Below are positions 34,159 to 46,430 of a stretch of DNA of 64,000 bases, piece by piece. The stretch is from the NCBI GenBank assembly GCA_026545225.1, contig CM048845.1, positions 87,571,033-87,635,032 on the forward strand, read 5' to 3'. Positions within the stretch are counted from its first letter, which is position 1. Every line of letters begins with the position of its first letter. This stretch comes from Cornus controversa (Eukaryota; Streptophyta; Magnoliopsida; Cornales; Cornaceae). The notes beneath the pieces were generated by a model, which ran no database searches, was not told where the DNA came from, and saw only the letters and a program-made list of their open reading frames with translations. The translations under genes were made by a program, and so were the position numbers.

Positions 34159-36169
34159 AGTCAACTATTACAAGTGGGTCCCTTATTAGGACATATGTGT
34201 ACCTAAGATCCAACATCAACTTCATAATAGATGCTCAGTATGATCAATCAAACCTTGCCTTTCAATTAATCATAATTGAGGTTACGATCAATCGTAGTTG
34301 TGATCAATTGAGACACACTAGAATTGGCCTCTATTTTTACTTGAAATTACGATCAATCAAAATGGTATCTACGATTATTCGAAGAATTTTGATTAATCGA
34401 AGAGAGTTTACAATTAATTGTAGACCCTCGATAGAAAATCTTGCAGAATTTTTAAAATATCCAATTTGATAGTTTGCTCTTATCCTTGACATGCAACATT
34501 CCAGATAATTTTACATACATCAAATTTAAGTCATAGCATGCATAAACGACAAGAAAATCATAACTCCATCATATAAAAGGAAACGACTCAAATTTATACA
34601 TAAATCCCGAGCCTCGTTATCAATTATTTTTAAGTGCCAAATATGACTCGCACATATACTATCCAATATCCATATTCAAATTACAAAATTTTGATAAATG
34701 CTCAAACATAACATGCATAAACATAACATTGATATTACAATAAAAGACTGAGTCCTTCAATCTTAGCATCTCAAGCTCTGTCGACAACCGGTGCCTTATC
34801 TGTAAAAATGTTTGGGGGAGGAGGTGAGCGCTAACATGCCTAGTAGAGATACCCAAACCAACTTATGCATCGACTCGACGTGACCTACATGAAACACAAT
34901 CGTGACATTCTTATGTACTACATGGTATACTTCCAATGCTCGTGAAATGTAATCATGACATTCTTATATATTATGCGACATACTTTAATGCTCCTGTTTA
35001 TGGGACCTTAACCCAATATATGGATAAATCATATGTTCATCAATGCTTAATTAATGGAAAACCATATAAGTATCAACATGAATATCACAATTCAATAGCA
35101 AGAATTAAACACCAAATCACATAAGTTTCAAAATCAAACAAGAGTGGGAGTATTCATATATTCACTGGATAACTGCCAATCAGGCCAATTATCTAAAATA
35201 TCCAACTTTACGGGCTACTAACCCAAGAGTCTAGATGAAACCATCTTGGCCAAGTTTCAGGCTTTGCACCCTAGGGCTACCAGCCCTTTTTGCTTTTCTA
35301 ACTTTCTTCCAAAATCAACAACCAATCACATAGGTTTCAAATATGTTAACACATACAATTTCAAATGTATCACACATTTCTAAGCTCATCATAAGCCACT
35401 TAATTATATGCTAAAACATGTTATTTTCATATATATAACAATACAAGATCAATTCTCTCACAAGGCATTCACAAAATGCAATTTTATAGAAAAAAGAACA
35501 TTCTCATGCATTTTATCAAACATGCGGCATGTAACATGTATAACATAGTATCCACAACTATGGATTATTATATGAATAATATACATTCTCAATTGCTAGT
35601 ATATATAACATGTATCCACAATTCACATGTATAACTACGTTAACACGGGATTAAGCATATTTTCAACCAACGAATTCATCAAGGCATATATATAATGTCA
35701 ATTTATATCAATATCATCATAATTATCATGTGAATACTCAATTAGCGTATAGGAGCATAAGGAAAGATGCAAGACTCCTAATTACCACTTCCTAATACTT
35801 CTATACATGCTACATAACCTGATAACAATATCAATTTCTAAGAAATCGATGATAAGGTGAAGAGAACACCTCTACCTCAATTCCAAGCTTTAATTTCAAA
35901 AATTTCCAAATCAGTAAATCTTCAAACTTCTCCGAATTGAATTTTGAATTGTAGAAGCATAGATTGTAGCAAGGAGAACAACCTTCTCTTCTTGAGCTAT
36001 CCCCAAATCCAAACTCTAGTTTCACTCATTTCTTTAAACTTCATCAAATTAAATTTTAAACTGAGTAAATCGAAGAGAATGATGAGGAGAACAAACTTTC
36101 TTCTTGGAGCAATCTTCAAATCTCATCTTAAGCCATCTAAATTCTAGTGAGAAATGAGGATAAAGTTAT

Positions 36170-37636
36170 TGATAGGCGTTGAATGTTACACATTCTAGTC
36201 TCTTAATTTGCACATTTTATTCTCTTAGTGATAGATTATTTGTGATTTTACTCTGTTTTAGTATTTTTTGTATTTTCAAGACCTTAATGATTATTTTAGT
36301 TAAAACCATGATTTTTGGGCTTTTAAAGATGACACGAAGAGGGTTATATTAAGCCTACATCAAGTGGATCAATTTAACTCCATATTTCAATTTAAAACAA
36401 CCCAAGGAAGTGGCCCAAGAAAATTATAACCGCTTAAGGGTATTTTGGGCTGAAATTCAATTTTGTGTGTAGTATAGTTTTGATCTCATTTTTGAAAACA
36501 GCTCATAACTTTTATTTACGAGCATCAAAACAGCCTAATTTTCATATAGGATGAATGAAATTCGATTCTGGACATTTTTATATTGCACGAATATTTCGTG
36601 AATCGGACTTCTGGGGCATCAAACTTTGGGCCGAAAGTCAGCAAAAAAATATTCCTAATTAGGGCCTACGGAAAAACCCTAATTGTCTCCTAATTAGGTG
36701 GGGACACTTTATATTCTCTTGATTATTAAAAGTGACGAATTGAGGTTGTATTGATGACTTTTGGGCAACAGCTTTGAAGAGCTTTTGGAGTGGAAAAATA
36801 TTGGAGAACAAGGTCTTGCTCGTATTCCATGAAGATGACGCATTCTTCTTCAACAGTTAAAGTAGTCTCTTCTACCATGAGTGGCTAGTTCACTCATTAG
36901 GATTTTGATGTAACCCTAAATAAACATCAATGGTTTGATTGTTCTACTTATTGAGAATTTTTGTATTCATGCATAGATTGTTTAATTTAGAGCATTCTAT
37001 TTAAAGAATTGAGCAATAAAAGTCTTATATATTCAGTTTCAATGATTTCTTATCTCGTCTTAGATATTTAATTATTGTTATTGAACTTAATCTCTCTTAT
37101 TTTTTGTGATTATAAGGGTGATTATTACACAATGGTAATAATTGAATATATCATTAAACGCTTTGATGGATTATGCCTATAGAAGATGGACCATACTGCA
37201 CCTTAAAGTAGAGTAGTTAGGCATATGGGTCATGCCAATTGAAGATAGTCCATGACTTAGCCTTAATCATATGTTATCCTCTTAATGGTTGGTGGTGAGC
37301 TTGTAGCCACTGACACAACTTATGCATGATATGATTCCCCATAGTTAGTTCAATTGGCCATTAATTGTGAAGTTAGTGGTGAAATCAATGCCCTAGATTC
37401 ATTTCATATTTTTTAAACATAATATTTTCTCTCACACTTATTTTATTGCCTTAGCAGTTAATTTAGAATAAAAATCAGCAACCTATTCTTTGCTAATTTA
37501 ATTAGAATTAATTCTATACCTCCAATATAGTTAGAACACAGTCCTAGAGGATCGACACCCCTTCGATAGCCTTATTTGCTGAGAATTCATTTTATTGCGA
37601 AGTGGTATAATTTAATTAATACACATAACAATGATA
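36170..37636 (+). repeat. 5' LTR of element F
   Basis: Aligns along its length with 41664-43127, with scattered substitutions and small indels, so the insertion is not recent. The last bases are decayed (ATGATA here, CGACCA in the partner). Confidence 0.8.
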
Positions 37637-37642
37637 AATTTT

Positions 37643-37662
37643 TGGTGCCGTTGTCGGGGACC
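37643..37662 (+). promoter_or_regulatory. Primer-binding site region of element F
   Basis: TTGGTGCCGTTGTCGGGGAC closely follows the Athila/Tat-type PBS box (TGGCGCCGTTGCCGGGGA in the family), a few bases after the 5' LTR. Confidence 0.75.
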
Positions 37663-37667
37663 AAAAT

Positions 37668-38301
37668 TTGATACTCAGTTGGGAGAAGAGTTATTTCATG
37701 GTGAAGGAGGGCATTGTGTTGGGGCATGTTGTCTCAAATAGGAGCATTGAAGTTAACAAAGCAAAGATTGATCTCATCTCCACTTTGCTTCCTCCTACTA
37801 CAATGAGGCAAGTTCGCTCTTTCTTAGGTCATGCTGTGTTTTATAAAAGTTCATCAAGGACTTCAGTAAAATTGTTCGACCCTTATGTCAACTTTTGACT
37901 AAGGATGCTACCTTTTCCTTTGATGAAATTGTTTGCAAGCTTTTGAGAAGCTTCGGTCTTTGCTATCCTCTGCACCAATCATGCAATCTCTGAGATTGTC
38001 ACTACCATTTGAAATCATGTGTGATGCTTCTGACTATGTAGTGGGAGAAGTACTGGGACAACGAGAAGAGAAGCGGCCCTATGTCATCTACTATGCTAGT
38101 AAAACTTTTTTTGATGCTCAACTTAATTATATCACCACAAAGAAAGAGCGTCTAGCAGTGGTGTTTTCCTTGGACAAATTCTGTTCCTATCTATTGAGGT
38201 CCAAGGTGGTTGTCTACTTTGATCATGCTGCATTCAAGCACTTGTTAGCAAATAAGGAAACCAAATTGTGTCTTATTCGGTGGATTCTATTGTTGCAATA
38301 A
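37668..38301 (+). pseudogene. Element F reverse transcriptase C-terminus and RNase H
   Basis: The first frame (37668-37898) has KSYFMVKEGIVLGHVVSNRS, then PPTTMRQVRSFLGHAVFYK, the thumb/connection of Ty3/Gypsy RT. The second (37933-38301) has PFEIMCDASDYVVGEVLGQR and YYASKTFFDAQLNY, with RNase H continuing to DHAAFKHLL. A frameshift at about 37900 splits them and a stop follows at 38302. The upstream catalytic RT half is deleted: this frame starts only 25 bases after the PBS region. Confidence 0.88.
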
Positions 38302-38739
38302 TTTAATTTGGAGATAAAAGATAAAATGGGGACAGAGAATGTGGTGGTGGACCAGTTATCTTAGATTCTATTGGACTCCATGTTTGATACATTACTTATT
38401 CATGAATCATTTTCGGATGAGTAATTGTTTGAAGTATTCAAGGGATCACTTTCATGGTATCCAAAGCATTGTGTAGAGGGGATTGTGTTTACCGGAGATA
38501 TGGAGTCTGTTGATTTGACGGATCCCGTTTATCATACTTGATCCTCTCGGGTGATGAAGGTTACCTACGGATGTTAATTGTGGGATATTTTGTAGTTTTA
38601 ATCTTTGATTTCTTTTTATTTTTCTTTCTTTCAATTTCTAGTTCATGTTTTCTTAATTTTTCTTTCAATTTTAGGTGTGTTTTAATGTGTTTTCTTTGAG
38701 ATTTTAATGTCTTAGTTGCTTTCGAGGGATGTTGGGAGG

Positions 38740-38990
38740 TGTACTGGGGTATTCAGACTCAAAACGTGGGAAAAGAGAGGTCTCGATCGACCTTGGGAGA
38801 TAATACCTCAAAAATACTCCTTACGGTTGACCTTGGGCGATTGATGCCCAAGGAGCAAGCAGTTGAGCGAGCGAACGATCGCCCCTACCATAGGGGGATC
38901 GATTGCCCCCATTTATTTTTTGACAATTAGCAATAGTAGCTAGGCGATCGATCGCCCAACATGGAGGGGGGGATCGATTGCCTGAAACCA
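38740..38990 (+). repeat. Cluster of GATCGATCGCCC-type palindromes in element F
   Basis: Several short palindromic boxes: CGATCGACC at about 38784, AACGATCGCCCC at 38873, GGGGATCGATTGCCCCC at 38895, GCGATCGATCGCCC at 38942 and GGGGATCGATTGCC at 38967. Each pair is separated by about 7-13 bases. Confidence 0.8.
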
Positions 38991-39125
38991 CGTATGACAC
39001 CAAAAAGAGTTAACACACATAGTGCGTCAAGTTCACATAATCATCAACAGACATAACATGCTTGGGCATTGATTGCTCCCATGCCTTAGAAAGAGGGGGT
39101 TTATAAAATATGATATCCGAGGGTC

Positions 39126-39650
39126 TTGAATTTTGAAGCGACTTTTGATATACCAGAACTCTATGCTATGTTTCTCGAGACTCAGTGGGGTATTGTTGAC
39201 TTTTGTCATTGCCGGGTTGCCTCGATTTTTACTCCGGCATCTATTATCATTTACCTGAGTTTCGTGAAAGTCTTTTACAAGAACTTAATGCCAAAATCAG
39301 ACGAGCGGGGAGTTCTTATTTCTTCAATAGATGGGAAGCAAGTTCGTGTTGATATGTCGACTATTGCTATTGCTATGGGCTGTATATGCCTGGATGATTT
39401 GATAAATATCTACACTCCTCTGCCTAAGGACCTTTCTGTGGTGAACTTGGTTGCACGTTTGTGTGTTGGCCAATTTTTCGGGCCAAAGAATAATGTTGTT
39501 TCTAAATCCTCCATGCCTAATCACTTATGGTTCGTTAATGCAGTGTTATACAAGAATGTGTGTCTAATTGGGTACAAGACTGAAAAATGTCAAGAGTTCT
39601 TTCGAGCCTTATATGTTATATATTTTAGACATTGGTTATTTTTCCCATAG
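39126..39650 (+). pseudogene. Element F late ORF (Athila-type transposon protein)
   Basis: 174-codon frame with ELYAMFLETQWGIVDFCHCR, KVFYKNLMPKSDERGVLISS and IDGKQVRVDMSTIAIAMG, like the plant-transposon protein domain encoded with Athila elements. Its function is unknown. An acidic EEAEAEEEDVDAQ run and a coiled-coil-like stretch follow in broken frames to about 40090. Confidence 0.6.
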
Positions 39651-40302
39651 ATTGTATGGGGAGTTTCCATTCCCCACTCTATTTATCAGTTGCTATTTGC
39701 ACAAGGGTATATAATTAAAGAGGATGAGCTCTCGTTTACACGAGACATCCATTATGGCACACATGATTGGAACATAAGTTGGTCACATATACGTCAAAGT
39801 AGCACCACCACCAATGGTGGAAGAACGTGAGGAGGCCGAGGCAGAGGAGGAGGATGTGGATGCACAGGCTAGAGGCTAGGTGTATGGCCATTTAGAGGAG
39901 TAGATCGTGGGTTTGACTACCCAGTTTAGGGTCTCGTCGATAGATGTATCTACACAGTTTGGAGCTTTAAGGACAGAGATGGAAGATCAGTACAGAGAAG
40001 TCCGACAATATTAGAGGTTGATGCGAGAGATGCTGCGTGCTTTGATGCGACAGTTCGGCCTTGACCCAGACGCTTCGACACCATCTTCTCCTTAATTTTT
40101 CGGAGGTAACTATCTTTTATATTTTTGGTTTTATTTTTTTATTTTTTCTTTTCTTTATTTTATTTTTCTGTATTATTTTTTTATATATTCAGTTTTAAAA
40201 AAAAAGTTTTCTTGTTTTTCTTTTTTATTTCATAATTATTTTCACTCATATTATTTCACTTTGTTGTTAGGGTATAGTGGTCTGTTTTACAGGTTGTCGC
40301 AT

Positions 40303-40320
40303 CCAAGTTTGGGGGAGTGC
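40303..40320 (+). promoter_or_regulatory. Internal polypurine-like tract of element F
   Basis: CAAGTTTGGGGGAGTGC lies between the late ORF and the 3' LTR, and a second purine tract (AAGTTTGGGGTG, 41651-41663) immediately precedes LTR2. The family often has such duplicated tracts; the second is the likely primer. Confidence 0.5.
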
Positions 40321-41663
40321 TTGCATTACCTTCATACTCTTGGTCTACTCTATTTTTTGCTACTACTTCGGGTTTATGGTAATATCGTTCTCACTCTCAT
40401 CTATGTTTTTATTTGGTGTACATTGAGGACAATGTACAGTTTAAGTTTAAGGGTGAGGTGGTGCCTTTTTATGTGCTTTATTTGCAATGAGGGAAAATTT
40501 TTATGAAATCTTTTTTGTTTTAGGACTTTTTGGTTAGATTATTTTCATAGTTTCTTTTATTTTTCTTTTGTTTTATTTTTTTAGATAGGATGTTTTGACA
40601 TTATTCAAGGGATTAATACGTTATGTAGGTTTTTGACTTGCAATTATTGAGTATGTGTTAACTTTTTGAAAACTGTGGTCTGAATCTAGTGGTTTTAATC
40701 ATTATTTATATTGACATGCCTTGGGGTGATTGGTTTTAGTTTCCTCACATACACATACACACTAGCACAATCTTATGGGGTATAAACTTTGGCTCTAGGT
40801 TGTTGGGTTACATATGCTTGATAGTAATTAGTATCCATTGAGAATGAATATCGATGATAAATAGCAAATCAATTTGATTCTTTTCATGGAGTAACCAGGC
40901 TTTTTGCCTCGGTAAGCATTGAGTATTCGTATAAGAAAGTGAGGGGTGAGAAAAGATGAGCATTAATTGTTTTGATTTGTAACCTGACTGATTTGAGTTA
41001 TTAGGTTCTTTGGGGTATCTTAACACCTAGTGCCCTAAAGCCATCTGATTTGGGAGTCACTGACTGAAAACTTGCTTCATAGATCTTCTAGAGAGCTTAA
41101 TGGACCAAGACATTGCATAACCAATACTTCAATGAAAAAAGAAAAAAAATTGAAAAAAAGTCATGTATTCATGTTTTTGAAGTATAATTTCAATAAGAAG
41201 AGCTAGTGAGTTAAAAGGGTATGTGACCTAGTATATTCGGAGTTGGGTTATGTCACATAAGATGACTATTAGTTCACTTTTCACAAGGGAGCTAGAGTTG
41301 GCTGCTTTGAGATGTGTTGATGTGAATTATGCATAGGAATCATTGCTTTGAATTATGGAATTTAAAGATTTGAAATTATTTTTGAATGCAAATATGTAAC
41401 TATATATTGTAGTTTTCTTCTTGATTAATGTTTAAACAGAAATTTTGAATGTTTGTGGGTAGTATTTTTGAAACCCTCACAAAATTATAACTCGTCCACT
41501 AGGGGGAACCTAGGGGTCCAAAGGCTTGTTAAATATGTTCAATGCAATCGTTTCTCCCATGAAAGAGGAGTTGGGTAGTTTAGTTAGTGTTTAGTTAGTT
41601 TCTTTCGTTTTAGTTTTATTTTGTTCTATTGCTAAGGGATTATCAATATGTAAGTTTGGGGTG

Positions 41664-43127
41664 TGATAGGCGTTGAATTTTACACATTCTAGTCTCTTAA
41701 TTTGTATATTTTATTCTCTTAATGATAGATTATTTGATATTTTACTCTGTTTTAGTATTTTCTGTATTTCAAGGCCTTAATGATCAGTTAAAATCATGAT
41801 TTTTGAGCTTTTAAATATGACATTCAAGAAGGTTATATGAAGCCTACATCAAGTGGATTAATTCAACTCCATATTTCAACTTAAACACAATCCAAGGAAG
41901 TGGTCCAAAAGAATTATAACTACTTAAGGATATTTTAGTCTGAAATCCAATTCTGACCATAATATAGTTTTAATCCCGTTTTAAAAAATAGCTCATAACT
42001 CTTATTTACAAGTGTCAAAACGGCCTAATCTCAATTAAGTTGAACGAAATTTGATTCTGGACGTTTTTGTATTTCACGAATATTTCGTGAATCGGACTTA
42101 TGGGGCGTCAAACTTTAGGTCGAAAGTCAGCAGAAAAATTTACCTAATTAGGGCCTGCAAGAAAACCCTAATTATCTCCTAATTAGGTGGGGACACTTCA
42201 TATTCTCTTGGCTATTAAAAGTGACGAATTGGGGCTGTATTGAGGAGCTTTGGACAACAGTTTTGAAGAGCTTTTAGAGTGGAGAAACATTGGAGTACAA
42301 AGTCTTATGTGTATTACATGAAGATGACGCCTTATTCCTCAACAGTTGAAGTAGTCTTTTCTACTATGAGCGGTTAGTTCATCTACTAGAGTTTTGATGT
42401 AGCCCTAACTAAACATCAATGGTTTGATTGTTCTACTTATTGGGGATTTTTGTATTCATTCATAGATTGTGTAATTTAGAGGATTCTATTTAAAGAATTG
42501 AGCCATAAAAGTCTTATATATTCAATTGCAATGATTTCTTATCTTGTCTTAGATACTTAATTATTGTTCTTGAACTCAATCTCTCTTATTTTCTATGATT
42601 ATGAGGGTGATTATTAAACATTGGTAATAATTGAATATATTATTAAACGCTTTGATGAATTATGCCTAGAGAAAATGGATCATACTGCACCCTAGAGTAG
42701 AGTAGTTAGGCAGATGACTTATGCCAATTGAAGATAGTCTATGACTTAGCCTTAATCATATGCTATCCTCTTGACGGTTGGAGGTGAGCTTATAGCCATT
42801 GACACCATTTTTGTATGAGATGATTTCCCATAGTTAGTTCAATTGACAATTGATTGTAAAATTAGTAGTGAAATCAATAACCCTAAATTCATCTCATATT
42901 TTTTACACTCAATATTTTCTCTCGCACTTATTTTATTGCCTTGAAGTTAATTTAGAATAAAAATTAGCAACATATTATTCGTTAATTTAATTAGAATTAA
43001 TTTCATACATCCAATACAGTCAAACCATAGTCTTAGAGGATGAACACCCATTCGATAACCTTATTCTGCAGAGAATTCTTTCTATTGCGAAGTAGTATAA
43101 TTTAATCAATACACTTAGCCACGACCA
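41664..43127 (+). repeat. 3' LTR of element F
   Basis: 1464 bp, the partner of 36170-37636, preceded by the polypurine tract at 41651-41663. Confidence 0.8.
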
Positions 43128-43569
43128 GTTGTAGTGAGAGAGAGATGAGAGAAAATCTGATTTTTGTGATGATATAAATAATGTAAATATATTTATATTT
43201 ACCATCTTTGCAACTAAGTCCCTATCTTTCTTTTAATTTTCTCCTTATTACTATTAAGTCTCTACTAATCACATACTAAAATTTTCTCCTCATAACTTAT
43301 CTTTTAAACCCTTCAATTGTTCATATATGCGTTTATATAAATTCTCGAGACTCGCGAAAGTTTTTCGGGTCATCCGACTCATCTCGGGTCCCACACCCCA
43401 ACCCAAAAATTCCAGAAAAGTTTCATAAATCACAAAACACATATATAAATCAATTTCTCATGTTTTATCACAATTAAAACATAATTAATTGTAATTTAAA
43501 ATTAAAAGAAAATCCAAGGCTTTATAAAAATTCTAATATGCTAGGAAATTATAGCTCATCAAGTCCATT

Positions 43570-44520
43570 CTCTATAGCATGCAGCTCTATTGGATTAGCC
43601 ATTTCATTCTACCTAAAAGCTGTAATTTCTAAAATCAATTGTGTTTAGATCATTTTATGGACACGTGTTGACTTAAAGAATGAGGGTGCGGTGCAAAGGT
43701 GGCTTGGGCTAAGGTTTGCAGGCATATATCCGAAGGTGGTATTGGGATTCTTGATCTAGAAACAATTAACAGGGCTATAATTTCAAAGTTCCTATGGACT
43801 CCATCTAAGAACAACTCTTAGAGTTTATGGTCAAAATGGGTTCATACTTAATCAAGAACAGAAATGTTTGGGCAATGAAGATCCCCCAAAGATTCTCATG
43901 GAGCTAGTGAAAGATGTTGCAACTCAGAGCTACTATAGCTAGACTAATCAAAGCGTAAAGTGGGTGATGGTTCCAACACCTAGTTCTGGAATGACAATTG
44001 GAATGCAGCAGGCCCTTGTACCTCAGATTTCATCCTGAGTTCATTGAATCCTCCCACATCCCACAATATAGTAAGCTAAATGACTACATATATCAATGGT
44101 AATTCATGGACCTTCCACCTAACTAACACTCAGAACCTTATCCACACCATCTCACCACTACCACCTCCCAATAGCAATGTCAGTGACTCTGTCTCATGGC
44201 TTCCCTCCCCCAAGGGACATTTCTCCCCTTAAAACACAATTGATATCCTCTCATCTCACATCCCACATGTACCTTGGGAGGAGCTTGTATGGAGTCAACT
44301 ATCTATACCGCAACCACAATTTCATCTTGCGGTTAGTAGTTCACAACAGGCTCTCTACGTCGGACAAATATAGTGTCGCTTACCTGCATACACTAAATCA
44401 TTGTACCTTTTCTTTGAATGCCATTTCACCAGGTCTATCTGGCTACTGGCTAGCCATCCAAGACTGATGTGGTTCGTACTCTTCCCCAGTGGATTGGGTC
44501 TGTTGTTTATCAACAATGTT
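43570..44520 (+). mobile_element. LINE fragment, RT C-terminus and zf-RVT region
   Basis: Broken + strand frames give VAWAKVCRHISEGGIGILDL (after 43700) and ETINRAIISKFLW, then SLWSKWVH. The frame at 44177-44467 includes HNFILRLVVHNRLSTSDKY, the zf-RVT (reverse-transcriptase zinc-binding) pattern of plant L1-type elements. Many stops; 5' truncated. Confidence 0.8.
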
Positions 44521-44731
44521 TTATCTAAGCCTAATATACAATGTAATTACTTCACTTATTAATACTAATTGCTTGAATTTTTTAAAATAGAAAGACATTA
44601 TTCATGTGGGGGCTATAGGACCTTAGGTTTGAAAGAATACTCAGTAGATTAACGAGGAGTTTTTGTAAATTAATAGGGACAGTCATTACTCATTACAGAA
44701 TTTGTTCCACACTACTGAATTCAATTATTTA

Positions 44732-45742
44732 GGCTTTGTTTGTTTCAATGGAAAATATTTTTTATTGTGAAATATGTTTTATGTAGAAGGTTTTGCAATA
44801 AAAGATTTTTTAGAAAACATTTTCCTGTGTTTGGCTAAATTCTGAAAAACTTTTATTTATTTATTTTTTTTAATGAATTTTTAAATTTGACCCATGTAGA
44901 AGATAAATCCGGACACAAGGAATTTTTTTTTTCCCATTTTCTCGACAAAGAAACACAATTCTTTGATGAATTTGATACAGTATTTCTTTGATAGCCTTAT
45001 ATCTTAATTATACAAGTCCAGCATCAAGAGATTAATTCGAATAGAATCAAACTTCATCTGATATGAGAATACACTCTGCTTCGTACAGGGATATTCTTAT
45101 ATATATATTATATATATAAAACTGAAGATGCATATATATGATATATCAATACTCCGTATTATATTTAACTATTTAAACATTGTGTTTGAATCTCCCTCAA
45201 AAAAAAAATTTAACTATTTAACGGATCAAACTGTTAAAAATGTTTAAAAAATTAATTTTAGTTTAAAATAATTTTTTCTATTTACAATTAAATGGTGTCG
45301 ATTCACTTATTATATTCACACATAAATTCACATACCGATATACATCCACCTATCCTCACACTTAAAATAACTTATTCTCACACTTAAAATAACATTATAT
45401 TTTATTATATTTTTTCATAATGCATTAGATACGGACAATATACTAGTGTGTGTATATATATATATATATAAAAGATATTATATACTTCTTCGCGTTACTC
45501 GCCTTTGAGTTTGAATCTAATTGAGATTCTTTAGTGGCTAATCACTTGAGAATCGGCGACATCTCACGTCCGTGGCCTACATTTTCCGAAAAATGACTTA
45601 TCCTCTTTTAAATCATAAATCATTGTTGTAAAAAAGAGGGAAAACATTTTACAACAAAAATATTTTACTCAATTTTTATGCTGCCAAACACGGGAAAACA
45701 CATATAACATTTTTCAAAAAATATTTTACCGGACCTTAATGT
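44732..45742. mobile_element. Possible hAT-like TIR element
   Basis: The left end GGCTTTGTTTGTTTCAATGG with AAAATATTTTTT is partly mirrored at the right end (AAAAAATATTTTACCGGACC). Both ends contain a CGTGTTTGGC/GCCAAACACG-like box. The inner part is AT-rich with TA microsatellites (about 45095-45120 and 45455-45475). On the minus strand at about 45478-45600 there is a stretch with a B-box-like ATTCAAACTC that might be a SINE. No TSD seen; weak call. Confidence 0.35.
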
Positions 45743-45846
45743 TAAACAAGTTTATGTGTGTGTCCGTGTGTATATATATATATATATATGAAGATTTATC
45801 CTCATGGATATTGATAAAGATATATTAGGAGCTACAAATATGAAGA

Positions 45847-46009
45847 TCATCCTCCATTTTTGCAGTATTTGTTCCAAAAGTTTCTTGCGCCTTTCTCCAC
45901 TTTTTCTGTATCTGGAACGTAAAATAGAGAATATTAGAATTCGAATGTGTGCAATGTGAATTATAGTACACACACATATGTATAACTATTTTCCATTTGT
46001 AATTGTAAG

Positions 46010-46062
<53 letters not shown>

Positions 46063-46362
46063 CCGTCACTGAACTTGGTGGATTGGCCATGTTAACATTC
46101 AAGTTTCTATCTGAAGAAGTCCGAGGGGGACAGTGCTTTAGACATTGTTCCTTGCAAGCTTCATTCACTTTTTTGGCCTCCCAGTCCCAGCATAAACTTT
46201 CACACTCACTCAGGCAGCTAATGGCTGCTATATACTTGCGAGCATGATCAACGCCAACAATACCAAAATAAATACTTTGATGCTAAGTCACATAATTCTT
46301 TTAAATAGATGTCGCTCTTGCGCTCTTAGCATTGATGCCTCATGCCTTTCTCTTCCATACTC
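45847..46362 (-). pseudogene. Thionin-like cysteine-rich peptide gene, broken
   Basis: Minus-strand relative of the gene at 50548. The core at about 46250-46110 has the cysteine spacing C-x3-C-x3-C-x11-C-x3-C-x3-C, identical to the intact gene. A hydrophobic signal-peptide-like run (VFILVLLALIMLAS) lies just upstream but in another reading frame, two bases out at a TATA repeat, and a TGA directly follows the only plausible Met there. A candidate second exon (45911-45847) has a good acceptor and lacks the cysteine triplet of the intact exon 2. The intron carries a (TC)n(TA)n tract on +. Such peptides are secreted antimicrobial or defence peptides in the family; this copy is unlikely to be made. 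An undetected upstream exon could change that. Confidence 0.55.
46016..46063 (+). repeat. (CT)n(AT)n microsatellite
   Basis: Simple repeat within the putative intron of the broken thionin-like gene; a similar tract lies in the intron of the intact one at 50829-50882. Confidence 0.9.
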
Positions 46363-46405
46363 TTCAACAAATCACCTTCATCTTGGAAAGCATAAAGCAC
46401 TCGCA

Positions 46406-46415
46406 CTATTTATAG
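46406..46415 (-). promoter_or_regulatory. TATA box of the broken thionin-like gene
   Basis: CTATAAATAG on the minus strand, about 45 bases upstream of the first ATG of the locus (about 46360). A (CA)n run lies just beyond at 46421-46431. Confidence 0.55.
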
Positions 46416-46430
46416 GTCTCACACACACAC

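Larger units (their letters stand above)
36170..43127 (+). mobile_element. Athila-type Gypsy element F, internally deleted
   Basis: LTRs lie at 36170-37636 and 41664-43127 (about 1.47 kb each, both starting TGATAGGCGTTGAA). The PBS-like TGGTGCCGTTGTCGGGGACC follows LTR1 and a purine run precedes LTR2, so orientation is +. gag, protease, most of RT and the integrase are missing; RT C-terminus plus RNase H and a later ORF remain. Flanks GTTAT (36165-36169) and GTTGT (43128-43132) match 4 of 5. It sits inside the LTR of Gypsy E. Confidence 0.85.
33974..43550 (-). repeat. 5' LTR of Gypsy E, interrupted by Athila element F
   Basis: The LTR starts TATCACACCCCAAATTC (TGTCACACC with one G-to-A change). 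It resembles the solo LTR at 24020 in its boxes (GGAGGTGAGCGCTAACATGCC near 34822; compare GGGGTGAGCAACTCAATGGC at 25246). It runs to 36169, is broken by element F, and resumes at about 43128; the end is uncertain, near 43550. It includes clustered GATCAATCG-type palindromes at 34230-34430. Confidence 0.65.

Noticed and set aside
34128-34469. 113-codon frame starting CVCVCVCV
   Set aside because: It starts in a TG microsatellite and continues through LTR sequence.
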